Shown: positions 48,577-58,357, counted from the first letter of the stretch. The stretch is 64,000 nucleotides of DNA from Hyphomicrobium sp. (GCA_002928955.1 PERT01000005.1:1-64000); one strand, 5' to 3'. A program made the numbers and translations. Notes: generated from the letters alone by a model not told the origin.

Positions 48577-50616
48577 TCATCCGCTTCCGCCAACGGAAGC
48601 TGACGATCCGCCCGCGTGCCGCAACTTCTGCACCGACACTGCCACAACTGCCAGGACCACCGCTGCGACCAACGGAAGTATCGGGGCAACAGCCACCGGA
48701 GCCAGCGTTTCGATCAGCCCTCGAAACAACGCAGGCAGCACCAACAGCATTCCCGCAAGCAAGAACATCGCCGATTCAAGAACAGTCGACCGCTTGAACA
48801 GATGACCCTGCAGCGCCACAGCGAGCAATGCGATACCTGCTGCCGACTTGGCCGCCAGGAACCCCACGTCGATCCAGGATCCGCCCTTCGGCACTTGCAG
48901 CAACAGGCCCACGCCCGCAGGATCGAGGACGAACGCAAAAGGAACCAGGAACGCTGGCATCGTATACTTCCACGATTGCAGCGTGGTCTTGTACGGATCG
49001 CCGCCGGTTACGGCCGCCGCGGCGAACGGCGAGAGTGCCGTTGGCGGCGATACTTCTGACAATACCGCGTAGTAGAAGATGAACATGTGGGCCGCGAAAT
49101 CGGGTACGCCGAGCTTGATCAACGCCGGCGCCGCGATCACTGCGCACATGATGTAGGATGCCGTCACCGGCACCGCGAGGCCCACGACCCATACGATGGC
49201 CGCCGTGTAAAGCGCGGTCAATAGCAGGTTGCCGCCCGCGTACCCGATGATGATATCGGCGAAACGCTGCGCTAGGCCGGTCAGCGTGGTGACACCGACA
49301 ATGATGCCCGCCGCGGCGCATGTTGTCGCAACATTGAGCACGCCGGTCGTGCCCTCCTTCAGCGCGGCAATCAGCTTGTGCGGCACAAGTGCCGTGTCGC
49401 GCCTGAGAAAGCTCACGGCGATCGCCAGGACCGTCGCCCAGAACACCGCCAGGACCGGCGAGAACCCGGCCAGCATGAACGCGATGATCGAGATCAGCGA
49501 GCCGAAGTGGAACCAGTAGTCGCGGAATAGTTCCCACACCGTACCCTCGGTCGGCAGCCGTTCGGACCCGCCGCCGTGCTTGGCTGCATCCAGTTCCACC
49601 ATCACGAAGATCGAAAGGTAGTAGAGAATGGTCGGTATGGTCGCCATCAGGATCACGTCGAAGTACGAGATCTTGAGAAACTCGGCGATCAAAAATGCGG
49701 CGGCCCCCAACACCGGAGGAGAGATGATGGCGCCTAGCCCGCCAGCAGCAAGCAGCCCGCCTGCGGCGTTCTTCTCGTAGCCGGCCTTGGCCAGCAGCGG
49801 ATAGGCGACCGTACCGATGGTGACGGTGGTCGCCACGCCCGAGCCTGACGGTCCGCCCATCAGAAACGACGACAGAACCACCGCGCGGCCGGCGGCATTT
49901 CGGCGTCCGCCCATGGCCACGAACGAGAAGTCGATGAAGAACTTACCGGCGCCCGAGTACATCAGCACGGCGCCGAAGATCGTGAACAGGATGATCAGGC
50001 TCGATGAGACGTCGACCGTGGTGCCGAAGATTCCTTCGAGCGTCATGTAGAGGTGGGCCACCAGATCGTCCGGCCGGTAGCCGCGATGGGTCCAGGGCTT
50101 TGGCAGATACTGGCCATAGAGCGCATACAGCAGGAAGACGGTCGCCACCAACGGCATGATCAAACCGGTTGTCCGCCGCGTGGCTTCCAACAGCAGCGCC
50201 ACTAGCGCAATGCCGACCACGAAATCGGTCCCGGTCGGAGTCACCGCCCGCTCGCCCAGATCCTGGCCATGGGCGATGATGTAGCCGGTCACGCAAAGCG
50301 ACGCCAATGCCAGCAGCCAGTCCCACCAGTATACGCCGTCGCGGAACCGCCGCGCCATGGGGAACAGCAAAAACGACAGGAACAGCACCGCGCCGACGTG
50401 CACAGGCCGCAGCACCTGGGCCGACACCACCTCGTAGGCCGCATAGAGATGGAACAGCGAAACGGCCACGGCCGTCCCGGTGATGAAAGACGCGAGCCAA
50501 CCGCCCATGCGGTTGGTCGCGCCTTCCTCGGCCTCGATCAGCTGTTCGACTTTCGCGCCGACCTGTTCGTCGAGGACCACGCCCTTGAGCGGCCCGCTGC
50601 CATCATTCACGCCCAT
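48577..50616 (-). CDS. TRAP transporter fused DctQM permease
   Basis: A 679-residue TRAP permease with the small (DctQ-like, 4 helices) and large (DctM-like, about 12 helices) subunits fused, as is usual for the TAXI subclass. Key stretches are YRPDDLVAHLYMTLEGIFGTTVDVS, SSFLMGGPSGSGVATTVTIGTVAYP and AVLSEVSPPTALSPFAAAAVTGG, all conserved in TRAP-TAXI permeases. It imports an organic acid or similar solute with Na+/H+ symport; the solute is unknown. A hairpin GCTTCCG/CGGAAGC overlaps the stop. It follows the binding-protein gene by 42 bp. Confidence 0.95.
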   Translation of the reverse strand: MGVNDGSGPLKGVVLDEQVGAKVEQLIEAEEGATNRMGGWLASFITGTAVAVSLFHLYAAYEVVSAQVLRPVHVGAVLFLSFLLFPMARRFRDGVYWWDWLLALASLCVTGYIIAHGQDLGERAVTPTGTDFVVGIALVALLLEATRRTTGLIMPLVATVFLLYALYGQYLPKPWTHRGYRPDDLVAHLYMTLEGIFGTTVDVSSSLIILFTIFGAVLMYSGAGKFFIDFSFVAMGGRRNAAGRAVVLSSFLMGGPSGSGVATTVTIGTVAYPLLAKAGYEKNAAGGLLAAGGLGAIISPPVLGAAAFLIAEFLKISYFDVILMATIPTILYYLSIFVMVELDAAKHGGGSERLPTEGTVWELFRDYWFHFGSLISIIAFMLAGFSPVLAVFWATVLAIAVSFLRRDTALVPHKLIAALKEGTTGVLNVATTCAAAGIIVGVTTLTGLAQRFADIIIGYAGGNLLLTALYTAAIVWVVGLAVPVTASYIMCAVIAAPALIKLGVPDFAAHMFIFYYAVLSEVSPPTALSPFAAAAVTGGDPYKTTLQSWKYTMPAFLVPFAFVLDPAGVGLLLQVPKGGSWIDVGFLAAKSAAGIALLAVALQGHLFKRSTVLESAMFLLAGMLLVLPALFRGLIETLAPVAVAPILPLVAAVVLAVVAVSVQKLRHAGGSSASVGGSG

Positions 50617-50658
50617 GGGAGATGTCCTGTCGAAGCTAGCCGATGCCGTAGCCGAGCG

Positions 50659-51621
50659 CTATTCGACCTTAAGGCCCTTCTCGGCGAAGTATTTCAGGCT
50701 GCCCTTGTGGAACGGAATACCGGAGAACTTCAGCGTCTGGCTCTCGGCCTTGATGTTCTTGCCCTCGCCGTGCACCAGGCCGAGATCATCGCGCTTCTCG
50801 ATCACCAGCTTGGTGAGCTTGTAGGCCAGATCCTCGGGCATGGCTTCCGGCACCGCGAGAATGTTCCAAACCGTGATGTTCTTGGCATCCGCATCCATCC
50901 CCTTGTATGTGGCCATCGGGATCGTAGCCGCTGCATACAATGGGCCGTACTTTTCATTCATTTTGCCGACATACCCGGCGCTGTCGAGAAACTTGATCTT
51001 GGTGTTGGGCGTCGCCGCGAGATCGGTGATCGCGGCCGTCGGCAGCCCGCCCACCCAGAAGAACGCGTCGATCTTGCGATCCTTGATGGCGTTGACGCTT
51101 TCCACCGCGCCGAGCTTCTCTTTCACGATATCCTTCTCGGCATTGAGACCCGCAGCCTCCAGCACGCGGACCGCGAACACTTCCGTGGCGCTTCCCGCCG
51201 AGCCGACCGACACGCGTTTGCCCTTCATGTCCTCGACCTTGGCGATGCCGGTACCATCAACCGTGACCACATGAATGTGGTTCGGATAAAGAACCGTCAG
51301 CGCCCGGACCGGAAGCGGAGCAGTGAACTTGCCCTGGCCCTTGATCGCATCCCATGCCGCGTCGACCTGGGTGAAGCCGATATCGGCTTTGCCGGCCGCC
51401 AGCAGCTTCAGGTTGTCGACCGAAGCACCGGTAACCTGCGCGGTGGCCTGGGTGTTGGGCAACTCCTTGCCGATCAGGTTGGCGATACCGCCGCCGAGCG
51501 GGTAGTACACTCCGCCCGTGCCGCCGGTTCCGATCACCAGTTGCTTGGCATCCTGCGCCGATACACCAGTGATGGCCGCCAGCGATACTGCGATCACGGC
51601 CAATGTCCGATTGAACGTCAC
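50659..51621 (-). CDS. TRAP transporter TAXI-family solute-binding protein
   Basis: A 320-residue periplasmic binding protein of the TAXI family. The signal peptide is (M)TFNRTLAVIAVSLAAITGVSAQ, cleaved before DAKQ. QLVIGTGGTGGVYYPLGGGIANLI is the TAXI hallmark, and later VGSAGSATEVFAVRVLEAAG and WVGGLPTAAITDL are conserved. The start is GTG at 51619-51621, with GGAGG six bases upstream. It is co-transcribed with the fused permease. Confidence 0.94.
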   Translation of the reverse strand: MTFNRTLAVIAVSLAAITGVSAQDAKQLVIGTGGTGGVYYPLGGGIANLIGKELPNTQATAQVTGASVDNLKLLAAGKADIGFTQVDAAWDAIKGQGKFTAPLPVRALTVLYPNHIHVVTVDGTGIAKVEDMKGKRVSVGSAGSATEVFAVRVLEAAGLNAEKDIVKEKLGAVESVNAIKDRKIDAFFWVGGLPTAAITDLAATPNTKIKFLDSAGYVGKMNEKYGPLYAAATIPMATYKGMDADAKNITVWNILAVPEAMPEDLAYKLTKLVIEKRDDLGLVHGEGKNIKAESQTLKFSGIPFHKGSLKYFAEKGLKVE

Positions 51622-51706
51622 TATTTCCTCCCTCGGTGGTTTCTTGTTGCGAGCAGTAGAGCGCAATTTCTGTGAAATCCCAACTTTCTTGTTTCAGACC
51701 ACCCCT

Positions 51707-52684
51707 TCACGGCAGCGTGATCACGACTTTTCCCGTCGCCTCGCGCCGGTCGAGCACCCGGATCGCCTCCGCGGTCTCGGCCAGTGGGTAGGTCGCATGG
51801 ATGCGTGGCGCGAGTTTCCCCTCCGCGATCCAGTCGAACAACCGGATCATGTGGGCGCGGTGGCCAGCCGGGTCACGCTTCACGCTTTCGCCCCAGAACA
51901 CGCCGATCGCCTCGGCCCCTTTGAGCAGCAGCAGATTGAGTGGCAGTTTCGGAATCTCGCCCGCCGCGAAGCCCACCACCAGAAACCGTCCTTTCCAGCC
52001 CAGCGCCCGCACTGCCGGCTCGGCATGTGGTCCGCCCACGCAATCATAGACCACGTCGACGCCCCGGCCGCCGGTCAACCCGCGCAGTGCCTCCTTCAGA
52101 TCGCTTCGCCCGTAGTTGATCACCTCATCGGCGCCGTGTTGCCGGCAAACGGCCAGCTTGTCGTCGGACGACGCCGCCGCGATGACGCGTGCCCCCATCA
52201 GCTTGCCGATCTCGACGGCCGCGAGCCCGGCTCCACCCGACGCGCCGAGAACGGCAAGGGTTTCGCCCGGCTTCAGCCGCCCGCGATCGTCGAGGCCGTG
52301 CATGGCCGTGCCGTACGTGATGCTGACACCCGCTGCCACGTCAAAGGTCACGCTGTCCGGGATCGGCACCAGATCATGTGCCGCGACCACGACCCGCTCG
52401 CGCGCTCCACCCCAGCCGAGATATGCCTGAATGCGATCGCCCAGCCTGACCCCGGCAACACCTGGACCCACGGCCTCAACGACCCCCGCGATCTCGCCTG
52501 CGGGTGAAAACGGTAGCGCGGGCTTGTGCTGATACTTGCCGCGAGTGACGAGCGTATCGAAAAAGTTGAGTGCCGCAGCGCGCACACATACCACTGCCGC
52601 GCCGGGTCCAGCGACCGGGTCATCGAGTACCCTGAGTTCGATTCCGTCCGGTCCATCAAGGCTCTTGCACAACGCCGCTTTCAT
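51707..52684 (-). CDS. NADPH:quinone oxidoreductase family protein
   Basis: A 325-residue zinc-independent MDR (quinone oxidoreductase) protein. The Rossmann motif is LAVLGASGGAGLAAVEIGKLMGA (about 145-167), followed by VVYDCVGG and YPLAETAEAIRVLDRREATGKVVI at the C-terminus. It probably reduces quinones or enoyl compounds with NADPH. GAGGTG lies before the ATG at 52682-52684. Divergent from the TrmH-like gene by less than 90 bp. Confidence 0.92.
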   Translation of the reverse strand: MKAALCKSLDGPDGIELRVLDDPVAGPGAAVVCVRAAALNFFDTLVTRGKYQHKPALPFSPAGEIAGVVEAVGPGVAGVRLGDRIQAYLGWGGARERVVVAAHDLVPIPDSVTFDVAAGVSITYGTAMHGLDDRGRLKPGETLAVLGASGGAGLAAVEIGKLMGARVIAAASSDDKLAVCRQHGADEVINYGRSDLKEALRGLTGGRGVDVVYDCVGGPHAEPAVRALGWKGRFLVVGFAAGEIPKLPLNLLLLKGAEAIGVFWGESVKRDPAGHRAHMIRLFDWIAEGKLAPRIHATYPLAETAEAIRVLDRREATGKVVITLP

Positions 52685-52766
52685 GTGACACCTCGTGGAA
52701 TGTAAAGGGAACGTCGCATCCCTCCGGAACCGTCCAAGTAATTGTAATGCACGGCGGCAGACGCCA

Positions 52767-53366
52767 ATGACTCGAAAGCAATCTCTCCCGATGAACCGTC
52801 CTGCCTCTCAAGACTGGCCACCACTGCCACGTGGATATTTTGCAATAGGTGCCGAGCGCATGTCCAAAGCTCTCAATCTCGGCAACCTTATGCGATCTGC
52901 GCACGGCTTCGGAGCTAGTTTCACTTTTACTATCGGCGCCAGCTATCAGGCGATGGAAGCCCGCGCCGATACATCGAAGGGTCAATGGCACCTGCCACAC
53001 TACAACTGGGCAAAGACCGCCGATCTACAATTGCCGCACGGCTGCAAGCTGGTTGGTATCGAATTGTTGGACGAAGCCATCGACCTACCGAGCTTCCGCC
53101 ATCCGCTGCGCGCGGCCTATGTCCTCGGTCCAGAACAAGGTTCGCTCTCCGATGCGCTCGTCGCCCGCTGCGACTACGTCGTCAAGATCCCGACGCGCTT
53201 TTGTGTCAACGTTGCCATGGCTGGTGCAATCGTGATGTATGACCGCGTAAAAAGCATGGCCAGATTCGCGGATCGCCCGATCGCCGCAGGGGGGCCAACG
53301 GCTGAACTCGAGCCCCATGTCCGCGGCGGGCGGGTGGTGCGCAATCCGCAGTCTTATGAGTCGTGA
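52767..53366 (+). CDS. TrmH-family RNA methyltransferase
   Basis: A 199-residue SPOUT methyltransferase. SKALNLGNLMRSAHGFGASFTF is motif 1 with the conserved Asn-Arg, YVLGPEQGSLSDAL is motif 2, and KIPTRFCVNVAMAGAIVMYDRV is motif 3 of the SAM knot. It probably 2'-O-methylates tRNA or rRNA. The start is uncertain: GTG 52695, ATG 52767 or ATG 52791, none with a clear ribosome site. The stop overlaps the next open frame, and IalB follows on the same strand. Confidence 0.88.
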   Translation: MTRKQSLPMNRPASQDWPPLPRGYFAIGAERMSKALNLGNLMRSAHGFGASFTFTIGASYQAMEARADTSKGQWHLPHYNWAKTADLQLPHGCKLVGIELLDEAIDLPSFRHPLRAAYVLGPEQGSLSDALVARCDYVVKIPTRFCVNVAMAGAIVMYDRVKSMARFADRPIAAGGPTAELEPHVRGGRVVRNPQSYES

Positions 53367-53419
53367 TGGCCACGGCTTTGGTTCGGGCCATACTTTCCAT
53401 ACGCGAACGAGGGACGGCT

Positions 53420-53965
53420 ATGGCAGCAGCGACGACAGCGCCCGTTAGGCTTGGCTTGCGCATCCTGATTGCGGCACTAGGGGCGACTGTGCTCGCAAGC
53501 GGTGTCGCGGCGCAAAACGCTGCGCCCGGTGCAACACCTGTTGAAAAGCACGGCGACTGGACCATGTTCCAGGCCGCTGCGGGGGCATCCAAACTGTGCT
53601 TCATCACCGCGCAACCGACCGACAGCAAGCCGGAGGGTGCCAAGCGAGACGTAATTCATTTCTACATCTCCGCCTGGCCCAAGGAGGGCGTCAAAAGCGA
53701 GGTCAGCGTGAAGCTCGGATACCCGTTGAAAAAAGGCAGCGAACCGACCGTGTCGATCGGGCCTCAATCGTTCAAGTTGTTCGTGAAAGACGACAAGGCA
53801 TTCGTTTCCGACCCAACCGCCGAGCTCAAACTGATCGAGGCCATGAAAAAGGGCGCCAAGCTTTTGGTCGAAGCGGTGTCCGAGCGCGGCACCGTCACCT
53901 CCGACATCTATTCACTGACCGGGTTCGAGAAAGCACTGCAATCGCTTTCGGCGAAATGCACCTGA
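53420..53965 (+). CDS. Invasion-associated locus B (IalB) family protein
   Basis: A 181-residue exported protein of the IalB family, common in Hyphomicrobiales and first known from Bartonella. The signal peptide (LGLRILIAALGATVLASGVAA, about residues 10-30) is cleaved before AQNAAPG. HGDWTMFQ and KLCFITAQPT with a Cys, then ISAWPKEGVKSEVSVKLGYPL and a last Cys in AKCT fit the domain. It acts in the periplasm or envelope; the role outside pathogens is unknown. GAGGGACGGCT precedes the ATG at 53420. Confidence 0.9.
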   Translation: MAAATTAPVRLGLRILIAALGATVLASGVAAQNAAPGATPVEKHGDWTMFQAAAGASKLCFITAQPTDSKPEGAKRDVIHFYISAWPKEGVKSEVSVKLGYPLKKGSEPTVSIGPQSFKLFVKDDKAFVSDPTAELKLIEAMKKGAKLLVEAVSERGTVTSDIYSLTGFEKALQSLSAKCT

Positions 53966-53975
53966 GGGATGTGTC

Positions 53976-54136
53976 GCGCCTCTGACGTTTGGTCCCCGCA
54001 CGCGGCTGGTCTCGACTCTAAACGTCAGGGGCTACAACGCCACTCTCCTCATAGCCTCGCTCGTGTGCCTCATTGTTCCGACATGTGCTCCAAAAGGCGC
54101 TGCGACGGGACGCAAATGCCGGAACCGGAACACGAC
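53976..54136. repeat. Composite palindromic repeat, copy 5 (A then decayed B)
   Basis: CTGACGTTT (53982-53990) and AAACGTCAG (54020-54028) are the A stem, with GGTCCCC...GGCTGGTCTCGACT as its loop, inverted relative to 59216-59294. A decayed B unit follows: CTCGTGTGCC, TTCCGACATGT, then GCAAATGCCGGAACCGGAACACGAC. It lies between ialB and the convergent smr gene. Confidence 0.75.
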
Positions 54137-54148
54137 TCCAAAGACTGT

Positions 54149-54826
54149 TCAATCTCCGACAGTCTTGGTGGCACTTCGGATATGGACATAGATCGCACCC
54201 TGACCGCCGTGCTGGATGGCCGCATCAGTGTAACTGACAACCATGCGCCGCAATTCAGGCTCCGCGAGCCACAGCGGCACGTTGCGTTTCAAGATCCCCA
54301 GCTCGACCCCGCGTCCCCATAAATCCGTGTCGCCGCCGCGACGCTGCACACCCGCTGTTCCGCCCTTGCCCGTGATCACCAGCACGGTCCTGAGGCCGTT
54401 GGCCTGGCACGACTTGAGGAACCGCCTGAGGCTTGCGTGTGCCTCGGACTGGACCATACCATGGAGGTCGAGCCGGGCCTCGATATCGGTGCGACCCCTT
54501 TTCAAGCGGCGCGCTTGTTTGGCGTCGAACGCCTGCAGTTCGGGAGTTTTGCGCGCCGGCGTGAGCTTGGTATCGGAACGTGAAGCAGCCTCGTCGCGCG
54601 GATGCTCGGATGCCCGGCCGGATGTCTTGTGGGCCGATGCCTCCGACGGCACGAAAAAGGGCGCGAGCTCGTCGTCCGACACCGCCGAATGAACCCGCGC
54701 CTTGCCCTTTCGCAATGGATCGAGAGACTGCGCGGTGTGCTCCCAGATGGTGGCGTCGTCGTCCGTGAGGAGACTACTTCTGCGGCGGCCACCCTGCCCT
54801 GCCCCGCCGCCTCGTGCCTTGGTCAT
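54149..54826 (-). CDS. Smr domain protein
   Basis: A 225-residue protein with a C-terminal Smr (MutS2-type) domain. DLHGMVQSEAHASLRRFLKSC (about 120-140) carries the DLHG nuclease motif, and VLVITGKGG is the typical GxGG loop. The first 100 residues are basic, Ser/Lys/Gly-rich and disordered. Smr domains nick DNA or RNA. Start MTKARGGGAGQ at 54824-54826, overlapping the mltA stop by 4 bp. The mltA-smr pair is conserved in Hyphomicrobiales. Confidence 0.92.
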   Translation of the reverse strand: MTKARGGGAGQGGRRRSSLLTDDDATIWEHTAQSLDPLRKGKARVHSAVSDDELAPFFVPSEASAHKTSGRASEHPRDEAASRSDTKLTPARKTPELQAFDAKQARRLKRGRTDIEARLDLHGMVQSEAHASLRRFLKSCQANGLRTVLVITGKGGTAGVQRRGGDTDLWGRGVELGILKRNVPLWLAEPELRRMVVSYTDAAIQHGGQGAIYVHIRSATKTVGD

Positions 54827-56070
54827 GGTCGGACAGTCCTGGTCAACGTATCGTCCTTGGGCAGCAGCACGACGAAGTTGGCCGGGTGCTTGGTGATGCC
54901 AGCCAGCTTGCCTGCAGCCTCGCCCGAGCCAAAATAGATATCGCCGCGCTCCGGCCCTCGGATGGCCGACCCTACGTCCTGTGCGACCATAAGCCGATGA
55001 AACCCGCCCGACTGGGTCGCATGAACGAGTTTCGGCGAGGCCACCCACACCGGCAGCCCGAGCGCGTGATAGCTCGTGTCGATGGCGAGGCTGCGTCCCG
55101 TCGTCAGAGGGATCTGCAAGGCCCCGTGCGGACCATCCGCCTCGGCGCCGGCGAGTTCACGAAAGAAGACGTATGATTTGTTCTGCCACATCGCCTTCTG
55201 GCCGCGTTCCGGATCAGCCTTCAACCACGTCTCCAAGGACTGGAGCGACACCTGCTCGGTCGTGAATTGGCCAGTGTCGATCAAGTACCGTCCGACCGAC
55301 GTGTAGGGGTGGCCATTCTTGCCATCATAAGTTACGCGGACTTTCGAACCGTTGGGCAACCGGATTCTCCCGGACCCCTGTACCTGCATGAAAAACACAT
55401 CGACCGGATTCTTGAGGTACATGAGTTCGAGGTTCTGTCCGGTCAGCGCCCCGGCCTCGATCTCCGCACGCGTCGCATAGGCTTCCCGGCGTCCGTCAGG
55501 TGTCTGCCGCACATGGGTCAGCGCATGGGCTTTGGCCCCGCGTTCGGTCTCTGCCACGAGGTTCACGAGGTCGGGCGGACGCCGGTAGATCGGCGTCGGG
55601 TAGGTTGCACTCTTGGTCCGCGAGCCGTCGAGCAAGGGCTCATAGTAGCCGGTCAGCAATCCCTGAGCGGCCTTATGTGTCACGCGATGCGGGGTAAAGT
55701 GAGCCTCGAAGAAAGCCCTCGCTTGCGACGAGGTGGCTTTTGGCGGCCCAAGCGCCATCGCGGTCCGGCATACATCGACAAGAGCGGGCAGACGGGCCGC
55801 GACGGCACCCTCTTCGGCGGCACTCGAAATAAGCCGCGGACAGGACTTCAGAAAAGCTGAGAATGCCGCACCGTGATCGTCCCCGGCCCAGCCGGCGATG
55901 TTATCGTAAGCGATGGGTACGTATGTCGCGGGGTCGGTTTGGGCCATTTTTGATGTGCGTTGCGCAGGACGGTGTTTCTTTGCATCGGCGCGGGCGACGG
56001 CGGCCGACAGCACATTTCCGGCCAGCCCAACCACGAGTGCCAATATGATAACACCGGACAGCCGCTTCAT
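54823..56070 (-). CDS. mltA: Membrane-bound lytic murein transglycosylase A
   Basis: A 415-residue MltA cleaving peptidoglycan glycan strands to 1,6-anhydro products. A signal peptide covers about residues 1-28 (LSGVIILALVVGLAGNVLSAAV). FEAHFTPHRV and GLLTGYYEPLLDGS (conserved Tyr-Glu), YLKNPVDVFFMQVQGSGRIRLPNG and the 3D domain with HATQSGGFHRLMVAQDVGSAI-like residues (catalytic Asp) are visible. The ATG at 56068-56070 has GAGG eight bases upstream. In Tim44-mltA-smr order. Confidence 0.95.
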   Translation of the reverse strand: MKRLSGVIILALVVGLAGNVLSAAVARADAKKHRPAQRTSKMAQTDPATYVPIAYDNIAGWAGDDHGAAFSAFLKSCPRLISSAAEEGAVAARLPALVDVCRTAMALGPPKATSSQARAFFEAHFTPHRVTHKAAQGLLTGYYEPLLDGSRTKSATYPTPIYRRPPDLVNLVAETERGAKAHALTHVRQTPDGRREAYATRAEIEAGALTGQNLELMYLKNPVDVFFMQVQGSGRIRLPNGSKVRVTYDGKNGHPYTSVGRYLIDTGQFTTEQVSLQSLETWLKADPERGQKAMWQNKSYVFFRELAGAEADGPHGALQIPLTTGRSLAIDTSYHALGLPVWVASPKLVHATQSGGFHRLMVAQDVGSAIRGPERGDIYFGSGEAAGKLAGITKHPANFVVLLPKDDTLTRTVRP

Positions 56071-56144
56071 AACGCGCCTCATGGCTGAGCATGTTACTCG
56101 CGGTACGCAATTCGCAACACTGCCCGGCCGCCGCGGCCCTGCAG

Positions 56145-56897
56145 CTAGTTGGGTGCCTGGGTCGCAACCAGCCTCCAGTTCGGGTCGTGCCGTGCCCGCG
56201 CCGAAGACACGTCCCGGCTGAACGTCCAGATATCGGTGACTTCCTTGATTTTCTGAGGATCGCCAGCGGTAACCACGCCAGCCCGGTCGCGGGTCGCCGA
56301 AATGAGCTGGCTCATGAACCTCACGGTCACGCTTGCCATGCCCCCCTTGACCTCGGCCTCGAGAATGTCCGCCTTGTTGATGCCGACGAAGCTCTGATCG
56401 ATCTGCTCGCCGCGGCTCTCGCGCTCGCCGATGGCACTGGCGAAGCCATCGAATACCTCGCGATTGAGTAACCCTTTCAAGGCTTTGCGATTTCCCTCGG
56501 CAAACGCCGTGACGATCATCTCGTACGCCCCCTTGGCGCCACCGAGAAAGTGCTCAGGGTTGAAACCCGGGTCGAGCTTGAGAATGTCGAGAAGACCCTC
56601 GGTGACTGCCGGATCGGCGGTGGCAAAGGTGCGGATGCGCTCCTCGGCCTCCGCGACCGGGGTTCCCGACGAGGCTGCGACCTGCGATTCCTCACGACCC
56701 TGACGCGGCAGCGTTACGACCTTGTCTGAGCCCACTGAGCCATTGGCCGCACGGGCCTGACGCTGTTCGGCGCGCGCACGCTCAACACGCTGCTCGTCGT
56801 CATCGGTGCGGCGACCAAGTACGCTACGCAACTTGAACACCAGAATCACAGCGACAATCAAAGAAATCAGTGTGAGTACGTCGATCTTTCCGTCCAT
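56145..56897 (-). CDS. Tim44-like domain protein
   Basis: A 250-residue protein with one N-terminal membrane anchor (LTLISLIVAVILVFKL), a charged linker (about residues 29-85) and a C-terminal Tim44/TimA domain (HFLGGAKGAYEMIVTAFAEGNRKALKGLL). Mitochondrial Tim44 recruits Hsp70 to import; the alphaproteobacterial TimA homologue is inner-membrane associated with an unclear role. It is first of Tim44-mltA-smr and divergent from fxsA-secB. Confidence 0.92.
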   Translation of the reverse strand: MDGKIDVLTLISLIVAVILVFKLRSVLGRRTDDDEQRVERARAEQRQARAANGSVGSDKVVTLPRQGREESQVAASSGTPVAEAEERIRTFATADPAVTEGLLDILKLDPGFNPEHFLGGAKGAYEMIVTAFAEGNRKALKGLLNREVFDGFASAIGERESRGEQIDQSFVGINKADILEAEVKGGMASVTVRFMSQLISATRDRAGVVTAGDPQKIKEVTDIWTFSRDVSSARARHDPNWRLVATQAPN

Positions 56898-57088
56898 CTG
56901 GGGTGCTTTCCGGGCCTATCGCCCATGCGTGGGCCGATATGGCGTGATGTTGGATTTCGAAGGGCTAATGTCCAGCGACGCTCACACTTAAATTGAGCGA
57001 AGCCGATGCGTGCCTTCCGTGTCTTGGTTGGTATTGCGCTAAACTTAGGGCACAAAGAGCGGAAAGCCAACCCGCTAAGAGAGCCTTG

Positions 57089-57715
57089 ATGGCCGTTCCG
57101 GCCGAGGCGCCAAACCCAAGCAGCCCGACCGCCATGCAGCCGCCGTCCCGTCTCATCATTGGCCTTGTGCTCATAGCGCTGCCTCTCATCGAGATCGCGC
57201 TGCTGATCAAATCCGGCCAGATGATCGGCTTCTGGCCAGTGATTTTGATTGTCGTGATAACCGGGCTGGTCGGCGCCAGGATCATCCGAACCCAGGGGGT
57301 CGCCACGTTCCGCCGCATATCGGAAGCCATAGCGGCCGGCCGCGAACCCCACGACGCGTTGGCCAACGGCGCGCTGTTGCTGCTCGCGGGCGGCCTCTTG
57401 CTGCTGCCAGGACCCATTACGGATCTCTCAGGGATGATCTTGCTGATCCCCGCCATCCGCCAGTGGATCGCCAGAACGGTGTTCAAGCCAGCAATCTTCG
57501 CGCAGGCTTCGTCCACTCGCCGGCAATCAGAGCCCCCGCCCGACCAGGCGCGCCACCGTGACCGCCAGCGCCCGGACGACACGATCATTGAAGGCGAGTT
57601 CGAGCGGCTCGACGAGCGAACCGTTGATCGAGGATCGACCAACCTGGGTGCCTCGTCGCGAGACCGGGATCGAAAGCCGCCTTCACGACCATCCCCAGAA
57701 CCGGCGGCAGACTGA
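57089..57715 (+). CDS. fxsA: FxsA family membrane protein
   Basis: A 208-residue FxsA (suppressor of F exclusion of phage T7) family protein with three to four membrane segments: RLIIGLVLIALPLIEIALLI, GFWPVILIVVITGLVGARII and ANGALLLLAGGLLLLPGPIT. The C-terminal 65 residues are a charged cytosolic tail. The start MAVPAEAPN at 57089 has AAGAGAG upstream. secB follows after 93 bp on the same strand, and Tim44 is divergent, the normal order here. Confidence 0.9.
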   Translation: MAVPAEAPNPSSPTAMQPPSRLIIGLVLIALPLIEIALLIKSGQMIGFWPVILIVVITGLVGARIIRTQGVATFRRISEAIAAGREPHDALANGALLLLAGGLLLLPGPITDLSGMILLIPAIRQWIARTVFKPAIFAQASSTRRQSEPPPDQARHRDRQRPDDTIIEGEFERLDERTVDRGSTNLGASSRDRDRKPPSRPSPEPAAD

Positions 57716-57808
57716 GCAGGTCGAACGCTTGCCCGGTTGCGGTGTAGCAGGGCACATGATAGCCACCCCTGACCAAATCGCTGTCGAGACGAGGGGCGCG
57801 CGACACAA

Positions 57809-58318
57809 ATGGCAGAGCAGTCGAACGGCAACGGCAAGGGCAAGACCGAGGGCGGAGCGGATGCGCAGCAGGCTGCGGTCCAAGCCCAAGTGGTCGGCCA
57901 ATACATCAAAGATCTCTCGTTCGAAAATCCAAATGTCGGAAAGCTGTTGGGTCCCAAGGGTGACGGTCCTAACATCAAGGTCGAGGTCAATGTCGAGGCC
58001 ATGAAGGTCGGCGACGAAGTTTACGAAAGCGCCATCAACTTCAAGGCGACCGCGGCCAACAAAGAGATGACGTTCTACGATCTCGAAATCGTTTATGCGG
58101 GTCTGTTTCGCTTGCAGAACATTCCCGAGCAGGCGCTGGAGCCGTTCCTTCTCATCAACTGCCCGACGCTGATCTTCCCGTTCCTTCGCCGGATCATCGC
58201 CGACGTAACGCGCGAGGGCGGATTTCCGCCACTGCTGATGGACCCGATCGATTTCGCGCAGCTATTCATGCGGCGACAGAAAGAGATGGCCGCGGCGGCG
58301 ATGGGTGGAAAGGCCTGA
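57809..58318 (+). CDS. secB: Protein-export chaperone SecB
   Basis: A 169-residue SecB that keeps preproteins unfolded and passes them to SecA. VVGQYIKDLSFENPN near residue 28 and YAGLFRLQNIPEQALEPFLLINCPTLIFPFLRRIIADVTREGGFPPLLMDPIDF form the recognised core, with the SecA-contacting acidic face. The N-terminus is Gly/Asn/Ala-rich. GAGGGG is 11-12 bases before the ATG. Confidence 0.97.
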   Translation: MAEQSNGNGKGKTEGGADAQQAAVQAQVVGQYIKDLSFENPNVGKLLGPKGDGPNIKVEVNVEAMKVGDEVYESAINFKATAANKEMTFYDLEIVYAGLFRLQNIPEQALEPFLLINCPTLIFPFLRRIIADVTREGGFPPLLMDPIDFAQLFMRRQKEMAAAAMGGKA

Positions 58319-58357
58319 GACACTGGGGATGAACCGCGCTGGCGTCCGCGGCGGCGA